From Schleiferiaceae bacterium (GTDB taxonomy: Bacteria > Bacteroidota > Bacteroidia > Flavobacteriales > Schleiferiaceae), in contig JAOMWM010000007.1 in assembly GCA_028357285.1 (NCBI GenBank), positions 1-46,992 on the forward strand: a stretch of 46,992 nucleotides of DNA, given 5' to 3'. Positions 1 through 6,983 of this stretch are shown here, piece after piece. Position 1 is the first letter of the stretch. Each line of letters starts with the position of its first letter. Made by a program: the position numbers and the translations under genes. The notes under the pieces were generated by a model. The model saw nothing but the letters and a program-made list of their open reading frames with translations, had not been told where the DNA came from and did not search any database.

Positions 1-197
1 GCACTTACAGCGTGAATGGTGCTGATACGGTGTTGTATGAAGGGAATTGGTCCTTAGAGAACAGTTGGTACTCTTTTTCGTTAAACTTAGACACATCCGT
101 GAGCACGCTTTGGGGTCAAATAGTGTATTGCCCGCCCTATTTAATGTTTTACAACAGCCCCGTCGACGGCCCGGACCATTTGTACGAAAAACGATGA
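1..197 (+). CDS. C-terminal end of an unrecognised protein (partial)
   Basis: The reading frame is open from the left edge (first full codon at base 3) to a TGA at 195-197, giving the last 64 residues of a gene that starts outside the window. The piece is rich in aromatic and polar residues (for example NSWYSFSLNLD and VYCPPYLMFYN) and has no membrane segment or family motif that I recognise. Its stop overlaps the ATG of the next gene (ATGA at 194-197), so the two are probably co-transcribed and translationally coupled. An internal GTG at base 12 could be misread as a start, but the frame continues upstream of it. I assign no function. Confidence 0.6.
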   Translation, partial: TYSVNGADTVLYEGNWSLENSWYSFSLNLDTSVSTLWGQIVYCPPYLMFYNSPVDGPDHLYEKR

Positions 198-1591
198 ACC
201 TAGATCAAATAATCGCCCTACAACGCGCCCATGCTCCAGTGCAAGCGCGTACTAGTTTAAAATACCGACTACAGAAATTGGACCAGTTGCGTCGTGCGCT
301 ACAAGGCCCATGGCAAGCGGAATTGGCCAAAGCCCTTCACGAAGATTTTGGTAAAAGCCCGGTAGAAGTTGGTTTAACCGAGATTTTCCCAACATTGGAT
401 AATCTGAAGATCATTCGTAAAAACTTAAAAGGTTGGTCCGCACCGCAAAAAGTAAAGACACCGTTATTCCTGTTCGGATCCTCTTCTTATACCCAACCTG
501 AGTCAAAAGGCAGTACCCTGGTCATCGCACCATGGAATTATCCTATCTTCTTATCTCTGCATCCTTTGTGCACCTCGTTTGCCGCTGGAAATACAGTTCT
601 TTTAAAACCATCTGAACATACGCCAAAAACGTCCGCAGCTCTAGCCGCACTCGTTGCAGAGATTTTTAAGCCGGAAGAAGCAAGCGTAGTTACAGGGGGC
701 GTAGATGTATCGACCGCGTTACTAAAGGAACGCTTTGACCATATCTTTTTTACCGGCTCAACTGCGGTAGGTAAAATAGTGATGGAAGCGGCCAGTAAAC
801 ACCTGTGCAGTATCACCTTAGAATTGGGAGGAAAAAGTCCAACGATTGTTGATGAGACGGCCAATGCATTTGAAGCTGGACAGCGCGTCGCATGGGCGAA
901 ATTTACGAATGCCGGACAGATCTGCATTGCTCCCGATCACATCTACGTGCATGCGCGAAAACTGGAAGATTTTAAGCTCGGTGTCGCTAAAGTCATTTCA
1001 CAACAATACGGCGAGGACCCTACCTTAAGTAAAGACTATGTGCGTATAGTGAACGATCAGCATTATAAACGACTCACCAATATGCTCCGAGAAGCTACCG
1101 AAGAAGGTGGCGCTCCTTTTATCGGAGGTGTAACTAATGCTGAACAACGCAAGATTTCTCCGGCCGTCTTTATCAACCCTTCAAAGGAAGGTGCATTAAT
1201 GAAAGAAGAAATCTTTGGTCCGCTCTTGCCTGTGTTTAGCTACACTGATTTAAAAGAACCATTACTAGAAATCAATTCTCGTGAACACCCGTTAGTCGTT
1301 TACATCTACAGTAAGAGCAAACGAAACATTAGAGCCATACAACAAGGAACGCGCGCTGGTGCCACTGCAGTGAATATGAGTCTGCTCCAAATCGCAAACA
1401 ACTACCTGCCTTTCGGTGGCACTGGACATAGCGGTATTGGTAAAACCAATGGGCACGCAGGCTTTTTAGAATTCACCAATGCCCGAAGCGCATTTTACCA
1501 GTGGGGGTTCCCGGTCAATAAAATTCTAGCCCCGCCGTACACCAGCGGAAAAGAAAGATTGGTACAGCGCTTGATTAAAAACCTCTTTTAA
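194..1591 (+). CDS. NAD(P)-dependent aldehyde dehydrogenase, ALDH3-like
   Basis: A 465-residue aldehyde dehydrogenase that should oxidise aldehydes to carboxylic acids in the cytoplasm. The core motifs are visible: SGST-like GSTAVGK in the cofactor fold, LELGGKSP with the general-base glutamate, and NAGQICIAPDH with the catalytic cysteine. The GQxCIAPD form and the short length resemble the ALDH3 (fatty/aromatic aldehyde) group rather than the roughly 500-residue ALDH1/2 group. I chose the ATG at 194: it overlaps the preceding stop as ATGA and begins MNLDQIIALQRAH, whereas the frame extended to base 47 adds 49 residues with no family resemblance. A bidirectional terminator follows. The substrate cannot be read from sequence; medium-chain or fatty aldehydes are an inference. 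Confidence 0.9.
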   Translation: MNLDQIIALQRAHAPVQARTSLKYRLQKLDQLRRALQGPWQAELAKALHEDFGKSPVEVGLTEIFPTLDNLKIIRKNLKGWSAPQKVKTPLFLFGSSSYTQPESKGSTLVIAPWNYPIFLSLHPLCTSFAAGNTVLLKPSEHTPKTSAALAALVAEIFKPEEASVVTGGVDVSTALLKERFDHIFFTGSTAVGKIVMEAASKHLCSITLELGGKSPTIVDETANAFEAGQRVAWAKFTNAGQICIAPDHIYVHARKLEDFKLGVAKVISQQYGEDPTLSKDYVRIVNDQHYKRLTNMLREATEEGGAPFIGGVTNAEQRKISPAVFINPSKEGALMKEEIFGPLLPVFSYTDLKEPLLEINSREHPLVVYIYSKSKRNIRAIQQGTRAGATAVNMSLLQIANNYLPFGGTGHSGIGKTNGHAGFLEFTNARSAFYQWGFPVNKILAPPYTSGKERLVQRLIKNLF

Positions 1592-1622
1592 CAGTTCAGC
1601 GTTTTTATAAAATAAAAACCAA

Positions 1623-1661
1623 AAAAAACCACCCCGCGGCAAAGCCGTGGGGTGGTTTTTT
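1623..1661. terminator. Bidirectional intrinsic terminator
   Basis: A 12-bp GC-rich stem (CCACCCCGCGGC paired with GCCGTGGGGTGG, one G-U pair) with an AAA loop is flanked by a run of A on the left and a run of T on the right. It can therefore stop transcription from both converging genes, the aldehyde dehydrogenase on the plus strand and the cyclophilin-FKBP gene on the minus strand. Confidence 0.92.
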
Positions 1662-1680
1662 TTATAGCTACGGCGGGCGC

Positions 1681-2613
1681 TTAGCCGACCTTTACCAACT
1701 CTACTTTGAAGATGAGCGTCGCATTTGGCGGTATCACGCCACCTGCACCTGAAGCACCATATCCTAATTCTGAAGGAACGATCAACGTCGCTTTAGCACC
1801 TTCATTCAATAACATAATGCCTTCATCCCATCCCGGAATCACTTTACCTACACCAATTGGGATTTGAAGTGGTGTTCCACGACTAAATGAAGAATCCACT
1901 ACCGTGCCGTCCACCAATTTTAGTTCATAGTGAACATCAACCTGTTGTCCGGCCGTAGGCTTGGGTCCATTACCTTCATCTTCAAGGATGTACATCAATC
2001 CACTTTCCGTGGTTTCTGCCTGATCTTTTAGGCCCTGAATGGCTGCATCTGCAGCTTCTTGAGCGGCCTTAGCTGCCTCCTCGGCCTTACTTCTTGCCGT
2101 GGTAAACATGGAACTTGCATCCCAATTTTGAGCTTCTTCGCCAACACGAATAATTTCCACCTTGTCCATGGCATCTCCCTGAGCAACTGCATCCACGACA
2201 TCCTGTCCTTCAATCACGTAGCCAAAAACAGTGTGCTTACCATCTAGCCAATCCGTTGCGCCGTGTGTAATGAAAAATTGAGAACCGTTTGTTGCAGGTC
2301 CAGCGTTTGCCATAGACAACGTCCCTGGTCTGTTGTGTGTTAATTCTGGGTGAATTTCGTCTTCAAACTGGTAGCCTGGACCACCGGCGCCTGTTCCTGT
2401 AGGATCACCACCTTGAACCATGAAATCTGCAATCACTCTGTGAAAGGTAAGACCATCATAGTAAGGCGTTCCCTTTTCCGTCACGTTGTTTTCTAGTGTA
2501 CCTTCTGCTAAACCCACAAAATTGGCCACCGTCATCGGTGTTTTTTCGTGTTCTAGTTTGATTGTTATCGCTCCTTTAGGCGTTGCGATTTTGGCGTAAA
2601 TACCGTTTTCCAT
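1681..2613 (-). CDS. Cyclophilin-FKBP fusion peptidyl-prolyl isomerase (no signal peptide)
   Basis: A 310-residue two-domain prolyl cis-trans isomerase. Residues about 1-160 form a cyclophilin domain with [14 protein letters not shown] (catalytic arginine), NGSQFFITH, and [12 protein letters not shown], which keeps the tryptophan typical of cyclosporin-binding cyclophilins. An alanine- and glutamate-rich helical linker (about 165-205) leads to an FKBP domain (about 215-310) with [13 protein letters not shown] and [18 protein letters not shown], matching the FKBP active-site pocket. It starts [14 protein letters not shown] with no signal peptide, so I place it in the cytoplasm. It lies just downstream of a lipoprotein paralogue with the same domain order. 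Cyclophilin-FKBP fusions (CFBP type) are known from flavobacteria. The client proteins are unknown. Confidence 0.93.
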   Translation of the reverse strand: MENGIYAKIATPKGAITIKLEHEKTPMTVANFVGLAEGTLENNVTEKGTPYYDGLTFHRVIADFMVQGGDPTGTGAGGPGYQFEDEIHPELTHNRPGTLSMANAGPATNGSQFFITHGATDWLDGKHTVFGYVIEGQDVVDAVAQGDAMDKVEIIRVGEEAQNWDASSMFTTARSKAEEAAKAAQEAADAAIQGLKDQAETTESGLMYILEDEGNGPKPTAGQQVDVHYELKLVDGTVVDSSFSRGTPLQIPIGVGKVIPGWDEGIMLLNEGAKATLIVPSELGYGASGAGGVIPPNATLIFKVELVKVG

Positions 2614-2623
2614 GCTTATGTAT

Positions 2624-2654
2624 TAAAAAGATTGGGCCCCGCCGTGCGGGGCCC
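2624..2654 (-). terminator. Intrinsic terminator after the lipoprotein isomerase gene
   Basis: A perfect 9-bp stem (GGGCCCCGC / GCGGGGCCC) with a 3-base loop lies 5 bp past the stop of the 2660-3769 gene. Read on the minus strand it is followed by AATCTTTTTAA, a short delayed U-run. It probably separates transcription of the two paralogous isomerase genes, at least in part. Confidence 0.75.
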
Positions 2655-2659
2655 TAGGT

Positions 2660-3769
2660 TTATTTTTCGATTGAAACTACTTCGACGTCGAAGACGAGAC
2701 TAGAATTTGGAGGAATGGCACCTCCCGCACCACGTGCGCCGTAGCCGAGGTAAGGAGGAATGATGAGTTTCGCTTTACCTCCCACATTTAATAATTGGAT
2801 GCCTTCCTTCCAGCCCTCGATCACTCGAGCCATAGGACCGTACTGCAATGGGAAGGGCTCATAAGGCTCTCTACGCTCGTCGTACTTACCATTCGCTTGC
2901 GCTACTGATTTTATGGAACTGTCGAATAAAGTGCCGTCCATCAAATAACCTGCGTAATGCACGCGAACCATCTGACCAATTTCTGGCTTAGGACCGTCAC
3001 CAACCGTTTCTATAATGTAACGTAATCCTGTCTCAGACTTCGTAGCTTCAGGGTATGCCGCATCCATTTCATTTTCAATTACCGCTGCCGCTGCCGCTTT
3101 CGCATCTGCTACAGCTGATTTACCATCAGTAAATGCCGCCGGAGCATCCCATTTCTTCGCCAAGCTACCTACACGAATAATCTGAACATTTTGAAGAACT
3201 ACCTTCTCCACAGGGCGATCCGCTGCCATGGTTTCTACTTCGCCCATAGCCGCAACAACTTCTTGTCCGCTTAGGACCTGCGCGAAAATATTGTACCCAC
3301 CGTCAAGATGTGGCGTAGGATTGTGTGTGATAAAAAATTGAGACCCATTTGTACCTGGACCCGCATTCGCCATACTTACGACACCCGCTTTATCGTGGCG
3401 TAACTCTTCGTCGATTTCTTGGGGGAACGCATAACCTGGACCACCTGAACCTGTTCCATCTGGATCACCACCTTGTATCATAAAGTTTTTGATAACACGG
3501 TGGAATAATGTTCCATTGTAATAAGGCTTACCCTGATATTTCTCTGCTACCTCGGGATGGTTGCCCTCGGCTAATGCAATAAAATTGGCAGCCGTCATTG
3601 GCACTAAATCTTCATGAAAATCAATGAGAATGTCTCCCATAGTCGTTTCCAATTTTGCGTAAATCCCATCTTCTAAGGTGATGGTCTCATCGTTGACAGT
3701 GACTTTATTGCCTCCGCAACTTGACAATGTAATAGCAGCAACAGCTGCAAATAAATAGGTTCTGATCAT
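2660..3769 (-). CDS. Lipoprotein cyclophilin-FKBP fusion peptidyl-prolyl isomerase
   Basis: A 369-residue envelope foldase. It opens with a type II signal peptide ending in the lipobox LSSC (Cys18), so it should be a lipid-anchored periplasmic or outer-membrane protein. A cyclophilin domain follows (about 30-200: [23 protein letters not shown]), then an alanine-rich linker and an FKBP domain (about 265-369: LFDSS, IEGWKEGIQLL, YGARGAGGAIPPNSSL). The cyclophilin tryptophan is replaced in TPHLDGGYNIF, as in many bacterial, cyclosporin-insensitive cyclophilins. I chose the ATG at 3769 over the upstream frame extension because it starts the signal peptide and because a good promoter lies between the two. 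It is a paralogue of the adjacent cytoplasmic fusion. Outer-membrane or T9SS cargo folding is an inference. Confidence 0.92.
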   Translation of the reverse strand: MIRTYLFAAVAAITLSSCGGNKVTVNDETITLEDGIYAKLETTMGDILIDFHEDLVPMTAANFIALAEGNHPEVAEKYQGKPYYNGTLFHRVIKNFMIQGGDPDGTGSGGPGYAFPQEIDEELRHDKAGVVSMANAGPGTNGSQFFITHNPTPHLDGGYNIFAQVLSGQEVVAAMGEVETMAADRPVEKVVLQNVQIIRVGSLAKKWDAPAAFTDGKSAVADAKAAAAAVIENEMDAAYPEATKSETGLRYIIETVGDGPKPEIGQMVRVHYAGYLMDGTLFDSSIKSVAQANGKYDERREPYEPFPLQYGPMARVIEGWKEGIQLLNVGGKAKLIIPPYLGYGARGAGGAIPPNSSLVFDVEVVSIEK

Positions 3770-3796
3770 TTGAATGACGTTTAAATTCAAGAAGCT

Positions 3797-3826
3797 CAAA
3801 GGTAGTATTCCTTGTGCTATTCGAAA
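3797..3826 (-). promoter_or_regulatory. Candidate promoter for the lipoprotein isomerase
   Basis: On the minus strand TACCTTTG (3804-3797) is an exact match to the Bacteroidota -7 element TAnnTTTG, with a weak TTT in place of TTG 19-20 bp upstream. Transcription would start near 3790, about 20 bases before the ATG at 3769. This supports the chosen start. Confidence 0.65.
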
Positions 3827-3926
3827 GCGAGCGAATACCAATTATGAAAACTTTCACAGACTAAACAGCCCACCACGCAGAAATGACGATTCAAAACTTA
3901 CATCTAACAAGCCTCATGTTAATTAA

Positions 3927-3961
3927 ATGTAAACTTTATTTGTTTTCAATGTAAATTTTAT
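3927..3961 (+). repeat. Two 13-bp direct repeats in a divergent promoter region
   Basis: ATGTAAACTTTAT (3927-3939) and ATGTAAATTTTAT (3949-3961) differ by one base and start 22 bp apart, two turns of the helix. They lie between two divergent lipoprotein genes. The spacing suits a regulator binding one DNA face, but the region is A/T-rich and chance cannot be excluded. Confidence 0.4.
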
Positions 3962-4001
3962 GTTAGCTTAAAGGTGTTCAAGAAATTCAATACCCTACAT
4001 A

Positions 4002-4502
4002 ATGAAAGCAACAATAAAAATTTTATTCGCCGCACTACTCGCCTTCAGCTTCCAAAGCTGTACAGAAGAAGCGCACGTCATTGCTGATCAAGGGTTGTTT
4101 GAATTTGTGGATGAGACTTCTTTCGAGGTGAACAGTTATGAGTTCTACGATCACGAAACCTTAGGAAACTATGATCTCGCAGATATGTATGAGCATCTAT
4201 ATATTACTTTTGTTGATGATCAGGTTTTTGTAACAAAAATCGAACTTCGCGACGGTAGTGAAACCGTATATGGCGAGGCAATGGCCACAAATTTTACCGC
4301 AGGAACGCTGCAAGGCATCTGGGTAGATCAATATACATACATGGAAGTCGCTAGTCTAGACCGCACATCCGAAGGACGCGTAGTTATCGAACTAGAAGGC
4401 CAGCACGAAGAGCATAAACAGTTTCAAACTATTTTTATTGTCATGCAAGCACTGGATGCACATCCGGTAGCTGCACTACAAATCAGCGGTTTACCTGGAT
4501 AA
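4002..4502 (+). CDS. Small acidic lipoprotein of unknown function
   Basis: A 166-residue predicted lipoprotein: MKATIKILFAALLAFSFQSC gives a basic n-region, hydrophobic core and lipobox cysteine at residue 20. The mature part is acidic and looks beta-rich (ELRDGSETVYGEAMATNFTAG, QTIFIVMQALDA). I do not recognise a family. It diverges from the lipoprotein isomerase and converges on the GldI-like gene, with the last 20 bp of the two coding regions overlapping. It stands alone as a transcription unit among envelope foldases, so a role in the envelope is plausible but only inferred. Confidence 0.75.
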   Translation: MKATIKILFAALLAFSFQSCTEEAHVIADQGLFEFVDETSFEVNSYEFYDHETLGNYDLADMYEHLYITFVDDQVFVTKIELRDGSETVYGEAMATNFTAGTLQGIWVDQYTYMEVASLDRTSEGRVVIELEGQHEEHKQFQTIFIVMQALDAHPVAALQISGLPG

Positions 4503-4983
4503 GTCTCAAATCATAACGAAGCGGACTTTGAGGGGGTACTTTGTCTAAATCACCCGCCAATCCACGAGCTAAAAACGAGGGGATAAGAACAAGTTTCTTT
4601 TCCCCTTCTTTCATTCCTGAAATAGCCTCATGCAGCCCGATATCAATCTGGCTGTAACCCAACTCCACGGTATCTGTATACTGGCCTATACCACTATCAT
4701 CAAGCAGATAGACCGTAGCTTGATAAATGACTTCATCACCCATCTCTGCGCTCATACCTCTTCCAGGGACCATGGATAACGAATACATGCCATATCCATC
4801 CCTGACGATACCGATCAATTCATGCGTATCTATATAGTTTTTGAGCATTTCGCGCTCCTGAGCTAAATACATTCTATTACGCTCAACTGCATTCATTTGC
4901 GGTACTTCCACTGTCGGTTCCGCGCGTTCTGCACAACCGGATAAGAGTACGGCCATTCCGATGACTCCTGCTTTTAATCCCAT
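4483..4983 (-). CDS. gldI: GldI-like FKBP-type peptidyl-prolyl isomerase lipoprotein
   Basis: A 166-residue lipoprotein (lipobox LLSGC, Cys17) with a degenerate FKBP domain over residues about 75-166: a strand region around DEVIYQATVYLLDD, then GLHEAISGMKEGEKKLVLIPS and a closing VPPQSPLRYDLRLIQ, comparable to the IPP-x-x-L-x-F-D-V-x-L end of FKBPs. GldI of Flavobacterium johnsoniae is an FKBP-type lipoprotein needed for gliding, and the coupling to a DHH phosphoesterase beside ndk resembles what I recall of flavobacterial gldI loci. Its start overlaps the end of the DHH gene by 10 bp. The family call is fairly safe; the exact orthology is an inference from size and context. Confidence 0.7.
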   Translation of the reverse strand: MGLKAGVIGMAVLLSGCAERAEPTVEVPQMNAVERNRMYLAQEREMLKNYIDTHELIGIVRDGYGMYSLSMVPGRGMSAEMGDEVIYQATVYLLDDSGIGQYTDTVELGYSQIDIGLHEAISGMKEGEKKLVLIPSFLARGLAGDLDKVPPQSPLRYDLRLIQVNR

Positions 4984-5966
4984 GCGAATACCTCCTTAGC
5001 GTATGCCAAAGCTTCGGGCAATGCCATTTCTAGCTTCCCTCCTGCTGCATTTTTATGACCACCACCATTAAACGATGCACGGGCAATTTCATTAACATCG
5101 ATTATTCCTTTGCTGCGAAGCGACAATTTCACAACACCTTCTTCTTCGCGCATAAATAGCGTCATCTGTGCACCTTCGATGCTCAATCCATAATTCACAA
5201 AACCCTCCGAAATTCCCTTTTCATAGCCCAGCGATTCGCATTGCGACTGACTGAGGTACAATAGAACAATAGTGCCGGATGCGTTCGTTTCCAATTGATC
5301 AAGCATCGCACCCAGCAGGCGCAATCGTGCAATAGGTTGCGCATCGAAAATACTGTTTTGAACTGCTTGACTTTCCACACCTAAATCTAATAGCTTACCC
5401 GCTACTTCGTGCGTTCTAGAGGATGTTGCGCTGTACTTAAAACTGCCTGTATCTGTAACTATACCTGTATACAAACATTCCGCACTGCCTTTGTCCAAAT
5501 GTCCGGTCAAATCATACATTTCACAGAACTCATAAATCATTTGACATGTCGAACTCATGGAAGTATCGCTGTACATAAAGTCAGGCCAATCTTCAGGCTG
5601 CTGGTGGTGATCAATCATCACCTTTTTACCCGATGCATTCTTTAACGCCTCTTCCATATCTGCAGCTCGACCGTAAGCGTTGTAATCTAAATGAAAGAGC
5701 ATATGCGCCTCTTCAATCTTTTGGTTGGCCGATTTTTTCCCGTTGCTGTATATCATGACGGTATCGTTGCCTTGCAAGTGCCACAAAAACTTCGGATATG
5801 GATTAGGAACAATCACGCTCACATTTTTTCCCAAACCTTTCAATACATGGGCTAAAGCGAGTGCACTACCCATAGCGTCTCCATCAGGATTAGTATGGTT
5901 GGTGATCACAATATTGCTACTATCTGCCAATGCTTCGGTAAAACCGTCCAGTCGAATTTCTTTCAT
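4974..5966 (-). CDS. DHH/DHHA1 phosphoesterase, NrnA-like (oligoribonuclease / pAp phosphatase)
   Basis: A 330-residue cytoplasmic phosphoesterase. The DHH-family metal motifs are all present: NHTNPDGDAMGS (Asp28, Asp30), FHLDYN (Asp94), MIDHHQQP (Asp119-His120-His121) and TGIVTDTGSF. The DHHA1 substrate-binding signature GGGHKNAAGG lies near the C-terminus. Members of the NrnA group degrade short oligoribonucleotides (nanoRNA) and dephosphorylate 3'-phosphoadenosine 5'-phosphate. It heads a two-gene unit with the GldI-like gene and diverges from ndk. On the minus strand CACCTTTG (5992-5985) is a near match to the -7 element and lies about 20 bases before the start. Confidence 0.9.
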   Translation of the reverse strand: MKEIRLDGFTEALADSSNIVITNHTNPDGDAMGSALALAHVLKGLGKNVSVIVPNPYPKFLWHLQGNDTVMIYSNGKKSANQKIEEAHMLFHLDYNAYGRAADMEEALKNASGKKVMIDHHQQPEDWPDFMYSDTSMSSTCQMIYEFCEMYDLTGHLDKGSAECLYTGIVTDTGSFKYSATSSRTHEVAGKLLDLGVESQAVQNSIFDAQPIARLRLLGAMLDQLETNASGTIVLLYLSQSQCESLGYEKGISEGFVNYGLSIEGAQMTLFMREEEGVVKLSLRSKGIIDVNEIARASFNGGGHKNAAGGKLEMALPEALAYAKEVFAWD

Positions 5967-6003
5967 AGTAATGTAAGTCTACAACAAAGGTGCAAGAAAA
6001 GTG

Positions 6004-6011
6004 TACCTTTG
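6004..6011 (+). promoter_or_regulatory. -7 promoter element of ndk
   Basis: TACCTTTG exactly matches the Bacteroidota -7 element TAnnTTTG and is followed by CGGTCC. It predicts a start of transcription near 6017 and a leader of about 25 bases before the ndk ATG at 6042. I see no clean TTG at the -33 position. Confidence 0.65.
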
Positions 6012-6041
6012 CGGTCCAAAATTTAGAAAAACTCAAATAAA

Positions 6042-6461
6042 ATGGCAGGAACTAAGACCCTAACAATGATTAAGCCGGACGCTGTACGCGACGGTCACAT
6101 TGGAGCAATCTTAAACCAAATCAACGAAGCTGGATTCCGTATTTCAGCGATGAAATTAACGCAATTGTCTCAAGCCGATGCTGAAGCCTTTTACGCGGTT
6201 CATAGCGAGCGTCCGTTTTACGGAGAGCTTGTAGAATTCATGACATCAGGTCCTATCGTTGCAGCAATTCTTGAAAAAGAGAACGCAGTTGAAGATTTCC
6301 GTAAGCTTATCGGCGCTACCAATCCTGCTGAAGCGGCAGAAGGTACTATTCGTGCACGCTTTGCGAAAAGCATCGGTGAAAACGCTGTACACGGTTCTGA
6401 CAGTGATGAAAACGCGGAAATCGAGGGTGATTTCCACTTTGCAGGTCGCGAGCAGTTTTAA
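6042..6461 (+). CDS. ndk: Nucleoside diphosphate kinase
   Basis: A 139-residue enzyme that moves the gamma-phosphate of ATP onto nucleoside diphosphates through a phosphohistidine. It shows the family opening [18 protein letters not shown], the [19 protein letters not shown] segment and the active-site motif NAVHGSDS with the catalytic His117. The length is normal for bacterial Ndk. It has its own promoter and is followed, about 100 bp on, by rplS in the same direction. Confidence 0.97.
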   Translation: MAGTKTLTMIKPDAVRDGHIGAILNQINEAGFRISAMKLTQLSQADAEAFYAVHSERPFYGELVEFMTSGPIVAAILEKENAVEDFRKLIGATNPAEAAEGTIRARFAKSIGENAVHGSDSDENAEIEGDFHFAGREQF

Positions 6462-6476
6462 TCAGAAATTATTTAC

Positions 6477-6526
6477 TAATTTCGCCGTCCCGAAAGGGAC
6501 TGAGTGTCAACCTCTGGCAAGAGTTG
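6477..6526 (+). promoter_or_regulatory. rplS promoter and structured leader
   Basis: TAATTTCG at 6477-6484 resembles the -7 element (one mismatch). It is followed by two potential RNA hairpins: GTCCC-GAAA-GGGAC (6487-6500, a GNRA tetraloop) and a 7-bp stem with one bulged base and a GGCA loop (6508-6526). About 40 further bases lead to the rplS ATG. This arrangement suits an autoregulatory ribosomal-protein leader. If transcription starts near 6490 the first hairpin may be incomplete, so the exact start matters. Confidence 0.5.
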
Positions 6527-6564
6527 TGAATGTTGGCCCACGGTAATAGTTAATTTTTATACTC

Positions 6565-6912
6565 ATGGATTTAGTCCAGTTTGTACAAGACGAATTCGTA
6601 GGCAAGAAAGACCTTCCAGAATTTGCAGCAGGTGATACCATTACGGTATACTACAAGATCACCGAAGGTGAAAAAACACGTACACAGTTCTTCCGCGGTG
6701 TTGTTTTACAGCGCAGAGGTACAGGCGTTACTGAAACTTTTACTATTCGTAAAATGAGCGGTAATGTAGGTGTTGAGCGTATTTTCCCAGTGAATCTTCC
6801 TGCGATAGAGAAAATTGAAATCAACAAGAAAGGTAAAGTGCGTCGTGCGCGTATCTTCTACCAACGTGAGCTTACTGGTAAAGCTGCTCGTATTAAAGAG
6901 CGTCGTTACTAG
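6565..6912 (+). CDS. rplS: 50S ribosomal protein L19
   Basis: A 115-residue ribosomal protein bL19 of the large subunit, located at the interface with the 30S subunit. It carries the family signatures FAAGDTITVYYKITEG, RTQFFRGVVLQRRGTG, ETFTIRKMSGNVGVERIFPVN and KVRRARIFYQRELTGKAARIKERR. The ATG at 6565 gives the standard N-terminus MDLVQFVQDEFV. It is expressed as its own unit, with a structured leader before it and a strong terminator after it, rather than in the rpsP-rimM-trmD-rplS operon seen in proteobacteria. Confidence 0.98.
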   Translation: MDLVQFVQDEFVGKKDLPEFAAGDTITVYYKITEGEKTRTQFFRGVVLQRRGTGVTETFTIRKMSGNVGVERIFPVNLPAIEKIEINKKGKVRRARIFYQRELTGKAARIKERRY

Positions 6913-6932
6913 ATCGACCACTGAAAACATTG

Positions 6933-6969
6933 AAATCCCCAATTGCAGCCGCAGTTGGGGATTTTTTTT
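6933..6969 (+). terminator. Intrinsic terminator of rplS
   Basis: A perfect 10-bp stem (AAATCCCCAA / TTGGGGATTT) closes a 12-base loop and runs into eight T residues. It lies 21 bp after the rplS stop. The A-rich left arm might also act weakly on the converging minus-strand operon. Confidence 0.9.
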
Positions 6970-6983
6970 GCCCTTGCCTCCCT

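Noticed and set aside
47-193. 49-residue N-terminal extension of the aldehyde dehydrogenase
   Set aside because: It overlaps the end of the preceding gene in another frame and has no family similarity; the ATG at 194 overlaps that stop as ATGA.
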